Shown piece by piece: positions 24,961 through 36,417 of a DNA stretch of 64,000 bases (the first letter of the stretch is position 1; each line of letters begins with the position of its first letter). The notes under the pieces are model-generated. The model was given only the letters and a program-made list of their open reading frames with translations. It was not told the origin of the DNA and ran no database searches. The DNA is from Rhipidocladum racemiflorum (taxonomy: Eukaryota > Streptophyta > Magnoliopsida > Poales > Poaceae). The stretch spans positions 48,132,293 through 48,196,292 of the forward strand of contig CM070571.1 of NCBI GenBank assembly GCA_036346355.1, in the 5' to 3' direction. Made by a program: the position numbers and the translations under genes.

Positions 24961-27900
24961 TCAGATTCGCTTGTTTCGCAAGGCTTTGCTGCTAGAAATG
25001 ACTTGAGAATTGCAAGACTTAAGTGCATGCTTTTAGTTCAAACCCTGGTTCCGAACTCCGAGCGGAAGTAGGATGTTCCGGTGAGAATACTAATAGATGG
25101 AATAGAGTTCCTAGCAAATCTTATAATTTTGGAGACCTGCACCTTAGATGTTATATTGGGAATGGATTGGTTATCCAAGCACAAGGTGTATTGGATTGTG
25201 GGCGAAGGACTATCTCGGTGGAGAGCCCGTGTGGGAAGAAAGTGGAATTTCAAGCCACCGCAGTTAGAGATGGACAGTTGATGGTTACTTGGTGCCAAGG
25301 CAATCAGCATAGAGGATGTCCCAGTAGTGAATGAGTACCCCGATGTTTTTCCCGAAGATCTACCTGGTATGCCGCCAGACAGGGACATAGAGTTTGTGAT
25401 AGAGCTTGTACCTGGTACAGCACCGATAGCAAAGAGACCCTATCGGATGTCTACCGAGGAGTTGGTAGAGATGAAGAAACAGCTAGAAGAGTTAATGGAG
25501 AAAGGATTTATCAGACCGAGTTCGTCGCCGTGGGGAGCACCAGTTTTGTTTGTCAAGAAGAAGGACGGGAGTTTCAGGATGTGCATTGACTACCGTGCAC
25601 TCAATGAAGTCACCGTAAAGAATAAGTATCCGCTACCCAGGATTGATGATTTGTTTGATCAGTTAAGAGGAGCCGGAGTTTTCTCCAAGATTGATCTGAG
25701 ATCGGGATACCATCAGTTGAAGATCCGATCAGAGGATATTCCGAAGACTGCATTCTCGTCAAGATATGGACATTACGAGTTCTGATTATGTCCTTTGGGT
25801 AACGAATCGCGGCTTATTTCATGAATATGATGAATAAGGTGTTCATGGAATATTTGGACAAGTTTGTCGTCGTGTTCATAGACGATATCCTAATCTACTC
25901 CAAGACAGAGAGCGAACATGCCGAACACTTAAGGCGAGTTTTGGAAAAGTCAAGGAACGACAACTTTTCGCCAAGTTCAAGAAGTGTGATTTTTGGAAGG
26001 ACAAGGTGGAGTTTCTTGGACCTCTAATGACCGCAAAAGGAGTCGCCGTGGATCCAAGCAAAGTAGAAGCTGTGTTACATTGGGAGCGGTAGAAGGCGTG
26101 ACTCAGATTCGAGTTTCCTTGGAATGGCAGGATACTACCGCCGTTTCATTGAAGGCTTCTCGACAATTGCGAAACCTCTTACGCAATTGCTTTGAAGAAG
26201 GAAAAGAAGTTTGCATGGACGCTTGAGAATGTGAGAAAGGATTTCAGAGTCTGAAGAAGCGATTGACATCGGCAGGTGTTAGTTCTACGGATGTTGCTCA
26301 AAGCTTCGATATTTATTGTGACGCATCGCGCCAAGGACTTGGATGTGTCGATGCAGAATGGAAAGGTCGCCGCTTATGCATCAAGGCGATTGAGGCCGCA
26401 TGAGGAAAATTATCCGACACATGACCTAGAGTTAGGCTGCCGTAGTGCATGCTTTGAAGATATGGCGTCACTATCTGATTGGAAACAGATGTGAAGTGTA
26501 TACGGATCATAAGAGCCTTAAGTACATATTCACCCAGTCGGATCTGAATATGAGGCAGAGGAGATGGTTAGAGTTGATCAAGGACTATAATGTTGGAATC
26601 CATTACCATCCCGGGAAGGCCAACGTAGTAGCCGATGCTCTGAGTCGGAAAAGCCATACCGTGAGTACGTTGCTAGCCACAGGTCAGGATGAGTTGTGCG
26701 AGGATTTCCAGAAAATGAAGATTGAGGTTGTACCTAGCGGATTCTTGGCCGCATTGGAAGTAAAGCCTACTTTGGAGGACCAGATCCGAGAAGGACAGAA
26801 GGATGATGACAGGATCCGCAGGATTAAGTCCGTCAAGGAGGAGGGCAAGGCAGAGGACTTCAAGTTGGATGAGCAAGGCACGTTGTGGATGAAGGATCGT
26901 ATTTGTGTGCCTAACAAAAAGGAGTTAAAGCAACTGATTCTGGAAGAAGCCCATGACTCTAAGTATTCAATTCATCCTGGAAGCGCCAAGATGTATCAGG
27001 ATCTGAAGGAGAGATTCTGGTGGCCGAGCATGAAACGTGAAGTTGCCGAGCATGTTGCATTGTGCGACGTATGCCAGAGAGTCAAGGCAATGCATCAGAG
27101 ACCAGCAGGATTGCTACAAATGAAGATACGAGTGGAAGTGGGAGGAAATCGGAATGGATTTCATTACCGATTTGCCGAAGACTCAAGGAGGTTATGACTC
27201 CATATGGGTTATAGTGGATCGCTTGACCAAAGTAGCCCATTTTATCCCCGTGAAGACCACCTACTCGGGAGATAAGTTAGCAGAGTTGTACATGATCAGG
27301 ATTGTCTGTTTGCACGGAGTGCCAAAGAGGATTGTATCGGACAGAGGTACCCAATTTACCTCAAGGTTCTGGAATAAGTTGCATGAAGCCATGGGAACCC
27401 GTTTAAACTTCAAGATGACTTATCATCCACATCGGATGGACAGACCGAAAGAGTCAACCAGATTCGAGGATATGTTGAGAGCTTGTGCATTGGCTTATGC
27501 TACCTCTTGGGATAAGAGTTTGCCGTATGCCGAGTTCGATTACAACAATAGTTATCGAGGCTAGTTTACGATGTCACCTTTCGAGGCAATCAGATGGTCG
27601 ACTCGCCGGACGCCATTGAATTGGAATGAGACCGGCGAGCGCCGTGTCTTTGGGCCTGATATTCTTCAAGAGGTCAAGAGCAGATCGCTATGATTAGGGA
27701 AAGGTTGAAGATAGCCCAATCTCGATGTAAGAGTTATGGCCGACAATCGTCGCCGAGACTTGAGTTTTGAACCGTAAGACTTTGTATACCTCAGAGTTAC
27801 GCCTCAGGGGAGTTAAGAGGTTCCATGCCAAAGGGAAACTCGCACCCTGCTATGTTGGACCATTTAAGATTTTGAGCCGCAGAGGCGAAGTTGCTTACCA

Positions 27901-28190
27901 CCGGAGTTGCCACGATCGTTAGCGTGAGTACACCACGTATTCCATGTGTCCTGCTTGAAGAAATGTCTCGAGTTCCCGAGGAACAGACATCGCTAGAGTC
28001 AATCGAGTTGCAAGAGGACTTGACTTATAAGGAACATCCTGTGAGGATTCTCGACACAATGGATCGAGAAACTAGAAACAAGTCAACCTGCTTCAGAGAG
28101 TTGATGGAGCAACCATGAAGAAAGTGAAGCGACTTGGGAGCGCCAAGAGGATTTGAAGAAAGAATTTCCAAACCTGCTCAGAGTAAGCCC
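24961..28190 (+). pseudogene. Protease-RT-RNase H-integrase-chromodomain remains
   Basis: In order: protease remains (about 24960-25320); RT in two open pieces, 25327-25785 (VLFVKKKDGSFRMCIDYRAL) and 25821-26027 with the catalytic FIDDIL; RNase H pieces ending YHPGKANVVADALS (about 26600-26645); an intact zinc module (CDVCQRVKA, near 27070) in the open frame 26445-27197; the integrase core from 27154 with MDFITDLPKT and VSDRGTQF, its third acidic region scrambled near 27430-27465; and a chromodomain remnant near 28030-28180. Open stretches reach 250 codons, so the frame was lost by indels rather than by many stops. Confidence 0.88.
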
Positions 28191-28211
28191 CGAATCTCGG
28201 GACGAGATTCT

Positions 28212-28226
28212 ATTAAGGGGGAGGTT
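28212..28226 (+). other. Polypurine tract
   Basis: ATTAAGGGGGAGG lies directly before the 3' LTR start at 28227, matching the tract of the minus-strand relative. Confidence 0.8.
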
Positions 28227-31200
28227 TGTAACACCCCAAAATTTTGCTTTTCTTAAATTCATGTGTGATTTGGCACTTTGGTGAATTTTGGAATTTTCTG
28301 GAATTTATTTGGATTTATTTGGAATTTATTTGAATTTGTTCCTTTGGAAATAATTAAAGAATTTAATTTTGCAAATAAAATTTTGCTGGAAATATTTTAT
28401 TTGAGTCCAAAATGATCCAAAGTATTTTCCAATTTTTCGAATTTTTACGAGTCTTTTGCTATTTTTAATGAATTAAATGAATTATCGGGAATTATTTTAA
28501 TTATTAAATCGCTGGAAAATCCAACTCGGGTCAAGTATCGTTCATCCGACCGAAGTCGGACTCGAGTCCGACCGAGCCGATTGACTCGACCGAACCAACT
28601 TGAAAACCTAATTGATCCCAACCGTTGGATCAAGATCCAACGGCCGAGATCCGCCCGTCGGTTCGAGCGCGTCGACCGGACCCGATCGCGCTGCGGCGAT
28701 CGTGGCCGTTGATCGTGACGCTGCGGACGGCTGGGATTGCGTCGTCTTCCGTGGATCGAAGCCGGACTCCGCCGCGATAGCCGCTGCGTGACCGATTAGG
28801 TTTCCGCTTTGTGCACGCCGCGAGGCCATTTAAGGCGTGGGTTATCGCCCGAGGATCGCCGTCGTGTGCGCGCTTATTGCCCTAAGTTCCAACGCCCAAG
28901 CGCCGCCCGTCGCCTCGCGATTTCGCCGGAGTTTGGGAGTGCCGCCGTGGTTTTTCTTCGTTTCGGCGCCGTTCGTCATCCTCCGCCGCCTTCAAGCTCG
29001 GACTGAGAACCTTGCGCCGAGGCGCACCTATCGGGTGCACTCACTTGGCCGAGACGCCCAAGCGCCGTTAGGGTGGTCGCCGCCTCGCCCGGCAGCCGCA
29101 ACGCCGCCGCGAGCCATCGCCGCCCACGAAGCTCGGTGCACCGTTGGATCGAGATCCAACGCACGAGGTGAGGCCACGTCGCCGTTACTGTTTCCGTCTC
29201 TGATTAGGTTTCAACCGTTAGATTTAGATCGTACGGTCGTGGTTAGTTGTGTTGTAGCTTTAGGGTTAGATCTAGACCGTCCGATCTAGATCGAACGGCC
29301 CGGATCAACCGTGTAGTTTTGAACGAGAGGTCTAGATCCAATCTGGACCGTTGATTTTCAAATCAACGGCCGAGATTGTGCCACGTGTGCTCAGCCGCGC
29401 CCACGCGCGTGGGGAGCGTGTCTCTGACACGCGGGACCCGCGAGTCAGAGGGCCCATGTGTCACCTTGATCACGCTGCGGCGTGAAACCCGGCCCGGCGG
29501 TGGGGCCCACATGTCAGCGAGACGTAGAGTCGTGGACCGAGTCCACCGTGGACCCGAGCCAAGCGTGGACCGAGTCCATGGACCGGCCGACGCCACCACC
29601 CAATCGAGGTCGACACGTGTCCATGCCGACGCAATAATTAATTTCGAAAAAGAAAATGATTTATTAATTTGAAATATTGATTCAAATTTAGATTCAAACT
29701 TCAAACGCTTATAACTTTGCGTTTCAACTCCGATTTGAGCGATTCAAATTTCTAAATTTGTATAAAATTGAGATCTACCTAAATATGAATTTTATTTAAT
29801 TTTTGGACTAAAGTTTTTCTCTGTAATATTATTTAATTGATTATTTAAACTTTAATAAATCATAACTTTTGCGTTTTAACTCCAAATTTGACGATTCCAG
29901 TTTCTAAAAATCCAGAAAATTACGTTCTCTCTGTTTATGGATTTTATTTGGAGTTTTGGGATGTTTTTGCCTATTGTTTATTGGGTATTTGCTATTTGCA
30001 CGCTTTACGAGTAGACGTTGAAGTGCCGGAAGGATTCGAGGGAGAAGTGTTGACTCAGGATCCAACTCAAGACCAAGAGCAAGTACTTTTTGAAGGCAAG
30101 TTGTGCTTTGACCATGTTGATCCTATTTCGAAATCTATTTTGATTTAAACTATTGCATGCTAGTTTAATTAGAAAGATACTTTGTTTAAACATGGGGGTT
30201 AGATAAATACCAATTTGCTATATGACACCTTGATTACTTAAGTATGTGCCATGACCTTTTGTCACCCTAGTTGTGGTTTACTAGTTGGACATTATTAAAT
30301 TGCCAACATGGGTTTAGACCGTTGTAGTATGCTGCTTAGACACCTTTCGTGCTCATGCCATGACTGTGGACAATCACATGATAATATGGACTTAATGATA
30401 TATTGAACCTGTCTTGGAAAAGTATCCTGTGATGTTGACGGCACGTGGTGCATGGTAATCAACTGGGGTTTGATAAGCGATTTCGGCCAGGGCATGTGGC
30501 AAGAGTAATCAGGTGGGCCAGTATGGCACTGGGGATGTTGATTTGGTTCTTCGGGTAGTCTTGCCCTGGTCACTCTAAGGACTTAACCTTGCAAGCCTTT
30601 GAACTGGGTCATACTTGCAACCACATGGCTGGAATGGGACGGCCCTAGTTGACTAAGTCGCTAAGGACTCACTTGTGGAGCCTCAGGGTGTCAGTTACAC
30701 CGTTTGTGTGATTGTACGGGGGAGCGTATCGTGGCCGTGGCCAGATACCCATCTAACGGTGTGTTGGTCCCATACTTCGCCTTGGCTAAGGGAAGGGATG
30801 GTGTAGAGCACGAACCGGAGAGGACCACCTGTGTTGTTTGAGGCTTCCGAAGGCTTTGTTATGATCGCTCATTCGCATACTTTTGTATGGCGATTCACGG
30901 TACCGACGTGGTGAGTGGATTGTATCTTGTGGGTAAAGTGCATAACCTCTGCAGAGTGTAGAATCTATTTAAATAGCCGAGTCCACTGTCTTTGGACAAT
31001 GCTCGGGAATTACAGTCAAGGGTTAGACTTTCTGAAAATAACTTGGATTTGAAAAGTTGGGTTGGTTTAATAATGAAGATGATGGAAATGTGGTTTAGGA
31101 TGGGGAAAATGTTTATTAAATTTCCTGAAAAGTTATTTATGCTTTACTTATTTCTACCGCTTTGAATCTACTTTTATTACTTGTCAAAAGTCATTTCTCG

Positions 31201-31662
31201 CAAATATACTGAGCTATTCCTTTGTACCAAGCCATGCATATAGTATATTAGCTTGCATTCTGTGCATGACTTGCTGAGTACCAAGTACTCACCCTTGCCT
31301 CAACACAATACCAGTTGAAGAGGAGACTACGCCAGTTTCGGAAGAGGAGTTCCAAGAGGACCCGTCTACTTAGGGATGCGAGCCCAGTCAGTTGCCTGTG
31401 GTATACTGGATGGCGCCACGAAGTTTATTTGATTTTTCCGCTGCTGTTATTTCTCTTTCAATAAGTTTCGCCTTGCAAGGCATATATTTGTAACTTGGCC
31501 ATAAGGTCGAGTAACCCTTTGATTATTTAAATAAAGTACTTTGATAGTATCGTTTGGTATGATTGTGATATATACCGATGTTAAGACTGTGTGCACTAGC
31601 GCGTTCCTGGACTAGTGCTGAATACACAGAGGGTCCGGATTTGCAAATTCGGGGTCCCGACA
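28227..31662 (+). repeat. 3' LTR of the plus-strand chromovirus
   Basis: This partner of 19128-22562 is 3436 bp long and is followed by the AATGT target duplication. Some CAG/CTG sites intact in the 5' LTR are altered here (near 28428-28452), and the reverse holds elsewhere. The lesions therefore arose separately in each LTR. Confidence 0.92.
28837..31373 (+). CDS. Predicted three-exon gene inside the LTR (3' LTR copy, plus element)
   Basis: An open frame in the GC-rich part runs from 28837 to CGAG|GTGAGG at 29167/29168 and ends GSRSNAR, like ARSRSNGH in the minus element. After an AT-rich intron the 84-nt exon (30012-30095, acceptor TACGAG) reads DVEVPEGFEGEVLTQDPTQD and on to LFE, with GC-type donor GAAG|GCAAGT. 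The last exon (31315-31373, acceptor TACCAG) reads VEEETTPVSEEEFQEDPST and stops. The joins are in frame. Against the minus subfamily the 84-nt exon shows 11 base differences, 9 at third, 2 at first and 0 at second codon positions. Product unknown, C-terminus acidic, no ATG found for exon 1. Confidence 0.45.
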
Positions 31663-31711
31663 AATGTCAATACTTATAAAAAAATAAATTAAAATAAAAC
31701 TTACAAAGGCA

Positions 31712-34176
31712 CTAGTATTGAGTACGACGCAATTTCACTCTACGATTTTTCATCTCTTGAAAGCGTCGAATGATTCCTTTATTATCGAGGTTTCTAAATA
31801 TCTCTTTCTCAGTATAACATACCATCAAGTCATTGAACCAGTCATTTGCTATCTTGTTGCGCAAATCTGTCTTGATAATCTTCATTGCTGAGAAGATCCT
31901 TTCTACTGATGCCGTTGCCACAGGAAGGATCAATGTAAGCTCGATGAGGCGATAAACCAATGGAAAAGTTCTATTCTTTCTAGTTTCAACCATCTTTTCA
32001 GCAAACTTTGTAAGATCATGACAACCATTAAATTCAACACTTCTCCTAACATTAAGAATGAAGGTTTGAAGCTGATTTCTTAATAACAAACGGTCAGCTA
32101 TGGTGAAATAAGCAGCGTAAATCTCAGCAAGTCGAACAAGTTTATCCACATCAAACTTAGAGGAGTTGCTTGGATTAAGACAAGACATACATACTAATAA
32201 CTCTGATGAAACTTCATTAAAGCGATGATTCATCTCTCCCATAATAGCATCAAGAGCAACATTGAAAATGTCAACACGATAATAGTGAAGGTAAGTCACC
32301 TTATGCTTCCGACGTGCAGATTTGCCCTTAACTCCAATGAAATCATCCATATCTGGCACACCAATCTCGTTTGCCTCGCAAAAGGACTTGACTTGGTTAA
32401 ACAATGGTTCCCACCCATTGTCCCTCATGTCTTGCAGGCGCATTTTCACATCCACAATCAAACCCATGGCTTCCATAATTTCTTGATCCCTTTTTTGCAA
32501 AGCAATTGATAACTCATTTGTAACGCCTAACAAGTCTATTAAAAAATGCATAATGAATACAAATTCAAATCTTTCCATCTGTTGTATCAAACCAGCTGCT
32601 CCACCATGCCCTGAAGGATATGATGCATCTTCAGATATTATCTCTAAAACTCCAAGCACTGACTCCCACATTTGGTATATATGAAGTAAGGTTTTAAGAT
32701 GAGAGCCCCATCTAGTATCTCCAGGTCTAGCTAGGCTAGTTTCCTGATTTAAGCCTGTTCCACTTAAAAGCTTTCCATTCTCCAATTTCTCCAATACTTT
32801 CTCTTGATGCTTTTCCATCAAAACATCCTTTCTCTTGCAAGATGCACTCACAGTGGTCACTATCAAGGGAATATAATTGAAAAAATCAGCAATAGCTCTA
32901 CTACAACTTGCGACAGTGACAACCACTAATCAGAATCGATGAGCAAAACAATGGATATAGAAAGCATACGGACTCTCATCCTGTATTAATCTTTGCAAGC
33001 CATTAAATTCCCCTCTCATATTTGAAGCTCCATCATAACCTTGCCCGCGTAGTCTAGAAATAGGTAGATCATGATCAGCAAGCAAACTAAGCATAGCTTC
33101 CTTCAATGCAACCGATGTACAATAAGTGATATGCTTAATACCAAGAAACCTTTCCATGATCTTCCCATCTTTGTTTACAAACCTACATTCCAACCAAATT
33201 AATAATGCAAGGTTAGAACTTAACACAAATCATAAATGGTACAACTAACTACCATAATATGTATTTTGACTAACCTGATAATCATGGCCATTTGCTCCTT
33301 TATTGACGAATCGCGTGACTCATCAATAAGCACCGCGAAATTCCTATCTCCAACCTCATCCTTAATTACCTTTGTTACCTCTTGTGCACAACATTTTGCA
33401 AGATCCTTCTGTATCTCTGGACAAATCATCAAACTATTCCCTCCACCATCAAATTCAAAAGCCTCATTCACATCCGGTACCTTATCTTTATACCACTCCA
33501 ATAGCTCTTTAAAATTGCCCTTGTTTATGGAGGTAGACGTTTCATCATGTCCACGAAAAGCATCACCTTGCATTATGAGATATCTTACACAATCTAAAGA
33601 AGCAGTCAAACGAATATTGTATGCAATTTCAGAATCTTTGCTACAATTATTTAATTTGTGTTCTATGCTTGCTCTTTGATTGCGAAAATCTTCACAATCT
33701 TGCATTGCAATATTGTGGACACTATTAGGTCCCCCAACATGGTCTTTGAAACCTTCCATAGCCCTTCTCCAATTCACATAGCCAATTTTTGTGAAGACAT
33801 CTCTCCCAAAGTGAGTATGTTGTCCCGGTTTCTTAAAAAGAAAGCAATAGAAACAAAAGGCCGCGTCCTTTTCCATACTATATTCTAACCAATTAAACTT
33901 TTTGTACCATGATTCTTGAAACGACCTTGATTCCCCATGTTGAATCTTCTTCGGAAAAGCATGCCCGATTGGTTGAGTTGGACCCTTTAACATATACGCC
34001 CTCCTCACTTGATCTCTAATCTCTTTAGGATAATCTTCAATTTTTTTGCGACACGCTGGATCAGCAACAATTTCATTGGGATTAAAAACATGTTGAGCTA
34101 TATTGCCCTCATTGGTTTGTGAGTTGCTAGTACTTGTACTTCGCCGAAAAAAATTGTGTAATGTTTGGTTCTCCAT
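31712..34176 (-). pseudogene. hAT transposase (ZMYM1/Tip100-like), one in-frame stop
   Basis: Exon 1 (34176-33275) opens with MENQTLHNFFRR, then a TTF-type zinc-finger region (WLEYSMEKDAAFCFYCFLF, about residues 95-115) and the start of the DUF4371-like region. A 92-bp intron (33274-33183, GTTAGT...ATGTAG) separates exon 2 (33182-31712), which reads FVNKDGKIMERFLG, GQGYDGASNMRGEF and HCFAH, then the hAT dimerisation domain (PVATASVERIFSAMKIIKTD) near the C-terminus. TGA at 32930-32932 follows HCFAHRF and is the only break I see; the frame is otherwise open for about 800 codons. The gene would cut and paste the hAT. Its 3' flank was hit by the chromovirus at 31662. Confidence 0.88.
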
Positions 34177-35287
34177 TTTTAGGACCTAATTTACTGTAAA
34201 CTCTGTAATCACAAAAATTGAATTACACAGACAATAAATAATCAGATAATAAGTGATGAATCAACACACAATAGAATAATAGAGGATCAGGAAATATAAT
34301 GAATAGATGGATGAATAGAATAATAGATTCGCTACTGTAGAAAGTAGAATGTGGGGATTAGAAATTTATACCTTCTCCAATCTCACTCGGCGAGTTGCTT
34401 CCTAATCCTCAGCTCGGTTCCTTTCCTCCAGACTAAAGTCTCCAAGGACCAAAACACAAATCCAAAGCTCTGCTCCTGCCTCCAGTCCTCGATGGCTCCG
34501 CTCAATCCTCTAGTCTCGCCGGTCCTCCCGGGCTCCCGCCTCCCACCCTCCCGATGTCCAGCCTCGTGGCGCCCCGACGACCTCGCGGCGTCCGGCCTCT
34601 AGGCAGCCACCTTGGTCCTACCGGGCTCCCGCCTCCCGCCGTAGCGGCGTTCGGCCTTGCGGCGCCCCGTCCCCGACCTCGCGGGCGCCGCGACCTCGGC
34701 CTCGGCCCGGTCCTCCCGGGGCCGGCGGTCGCTCGCACTCGACCTTGGCCTCGGTCCCCGTTCGGTTCTCCCGGCTGCTGGCGCGGCTCTCCGCCTCTCC
34801 GGGCTCGGTGGACGGTGGCTCCTGCCTCCTGGCTCGGTCCTCCCGCGTCCCCGCGCCGCCGCCAGTACGTCTTTTCTTCCCGTTCCTGTCCCGATCCGAT
34901 CCGACCCCGTTCCCGTTCCCAATCCGATTGCTGCGGTATGGCAAGAGGCCGACCTCGATACTAATCAGTAATATGGTATTATTATTGTTTAATTTGTGGC
35001 CCATTAGTCCTTCTGATTGTGTATTCTTCTTCTGATTGTGTAATGTTTAATTGTGTAAACATCTATTATTATTGTTTAATTTGTGGCCCGTTAGTCCTTC
35101 TTTTTCCTAAATGTGTATTCTTCTTCCGATAGTTATCTATGGATTGCATTTTTTGTGACAACTGTATGTCATGGTCTCATGGATGATTGCTGCTTTCATT
35201 TGCTCACACTTTCTTTGCTCGCCAGGGGAGTTGTCTTGGGCGGCCGGAGTGGAGCCCCAACTAGCCCCAACCATAAATTCGCCCCTG
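34177..35287 (-). other. 5' region of the hAT, with GC-rich block and short tandem duplication
   Basis: This is the promoter and leader side of the transposase gene. The block 34490-34930 is very GC-rich with repeated CTCCCG/GGCTCCCGCCTCC words and gives open frames on both strands by composition alone. At about 34976-35018 and 35069-35105 the text 'ttattattgtttaatttgtg' followed by GGCCC(A/G)TTAGTCC occurs twice, a tandem duplication of about 93 bp. The region ends with the hAT right terminus at 35287. Confidence 0.45.
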
Positions 35288-35295
35288 GTTCCGAT

Positions 35296-35640
35296 TCAAA
35301 CACACATATGGACTTTTACTAGAACTCGGCAACAAAGTTGGACATGGCTACAACTTAGATAGCACCTGGACGTGCGGATGGAGATGGACTCAACTACATG
35401 TCGAACGGTTTGCTTACAAGATTAACTCTAAGATTTACCCTCTTAATCTTGTAACATCAACTAGCTCTAATCTCTTACACATATCACACTCGTTGAGATC
35501 AGTCTCAACAATAACCTACTCAACTCTTACTCGACATAGAACGATGAAAACATCCCTTGATATTCTAAACTCTAACTCTACCTACTCAACTTCGGACAGT
35601 GAATACATATCCTCAAAGCCTAGGACTCATCTCTAATTCG
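35296..35640. other. Right arm of duplicated unit (copy A) and adjoining sequence
   Basis: Up to about 35432 this matches 48117-48240 (for example 'gacggtttgcttacaaga' against 'gaacggtttgcttacaaga'), continuing the unit broken by the hAT. Beyond that the two copies diverge. No gene is visible between 35440 and 35640. Confidence 0.5.
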
Positions 35641-36260
35641 ATATGGGATTACAAGTCATAGACCCCACACATGAGTAGTGCTGGCTCGTCATCATCTAGC
35701 TTCTGTGCAATATAAGCCTTCTCTTCTTTCTTCTTGGAATGACACTCTAAGGCAAAGTGTTCATAGTCCTAACAATTATAACATCACACCTTTGTCTTGT
35801 CAAACAACTTGTTGCATCTGTTGGACTTTGCCTCCTTGACCTTCCACTCGGCATGGTTGAGCATCAACACTTTCCTCCCTCGTGTCACCATATCATCCCA
35901 GGTGCTCCTCGTGCGTCTTCAGCCGCCCAATGACTTCTTCCACCGTCATGGTCTTGAGGTCCCCAAATTGTTCGATAGTCGAAGCAATCTGAAGAAACTT
36001 ATGATAGACAGCATGGATGAATTTCTTGACAAACGTACGTCTCCTTGACCTTCTCACTGAGTGCTGAATCTTTTTAACGATGGTCATCAACCGGACGGAG
36101 AAATCATTAACCGATTCCGACTCCTTGATGCACAGTCCCTCCAACTCCAGCTTGAGGGTTTGCACACCCCATAAGCATTGTCTTCAGTGCCTTGGCTGCC
36201 TCCTTCTTAGCCAACATGAAGAGTGTATCCTTTTGTATCTTGGTAAATGGTGGCTAACAC
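35640..36260 (-). pseudogene. Ty1/copia gag remnant (UBN2-type) with zinc knuckle
   Basis: Minus strand. The open piece 36165-35893 reads QTLKLELEGLCIKESESVND and later FLQIASTIEQFGDLKTMTVE, the hallmark of UBN2-type copia Gag. Downstream, across stops, come NKLFDKTKV, a CCHC knuckle (CYNC..YEHFALEC, about 35780-35740) and a DDDEPALL tail near 35690. No LTRs, protease or RT of this element are present, so it is an isolated fragment. It lies between copy A and the Tat-type element. Confidence 0.8.
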
Positions 36261-36417
36261 AAATATCGGTGGGCATCCCACACGTCTTGTGCATTTATAT
36301 ACACATTTATCTTAATCTCTTACGCAACATAATTGCTCCTCATAAGCATCGATCGGATATTACAGTGAAACATAACCCTCCTTTACTCGCTTCGTTCTCC
36401 GTCCTTCATTGTGACTC

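Larger units (their letters stand above)
19128..31662 (+). mobile_element. Decayed Ty3/gypsy chromovirus (Tekay-type), plus strand
   Basis: This 12,535-bp element has LTRs at 19128-22562 and 28227-31662 and a target duplication AATGT (19123-19127 and 31663-31667). It belongs to the same broad family as 4321-17068 (same PBS, same layout, related LTR text) but to another subfamily. It landed in the hAT 45 bp beyond the transposase stop codon. The internal region has many small indels, so no long polyprotein frame survives, yet AT-rich LTR stretches are nearly identical between the two LTRs. The damage clusters at CAG/CTG sites (see findings). Confidence 0.92.
18853..35287 (-). mobile_element. 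hAT (Tip100-like) element carrying a nested chromovirus
   Basis: The left end CAGTGGCGAAT and the right end (read inward) CAGGGGCGAAT form short inverted ends. An exact 8-bp duplication GTTCCGAT flanks them at 18845-18852 and 35288-35295, the hAT hallmark. Removing the nested chromovirus and its 5-bp duplication leaves about 3.9 kb. This holds one transposase gene on the minus strand (34176-31712). A related unoccupied copy of the target survives near 48109 (GCTCCGAT followed by TCAAACACA). Confidence 0.92.

Noticed and set aside
34502..35035. Several 100-codon ORFs rich in R, P and G in the hAT 5' region
   Set aside because: They overlap on both strands within a GC-rich, internally repetitive block; composition artefact.
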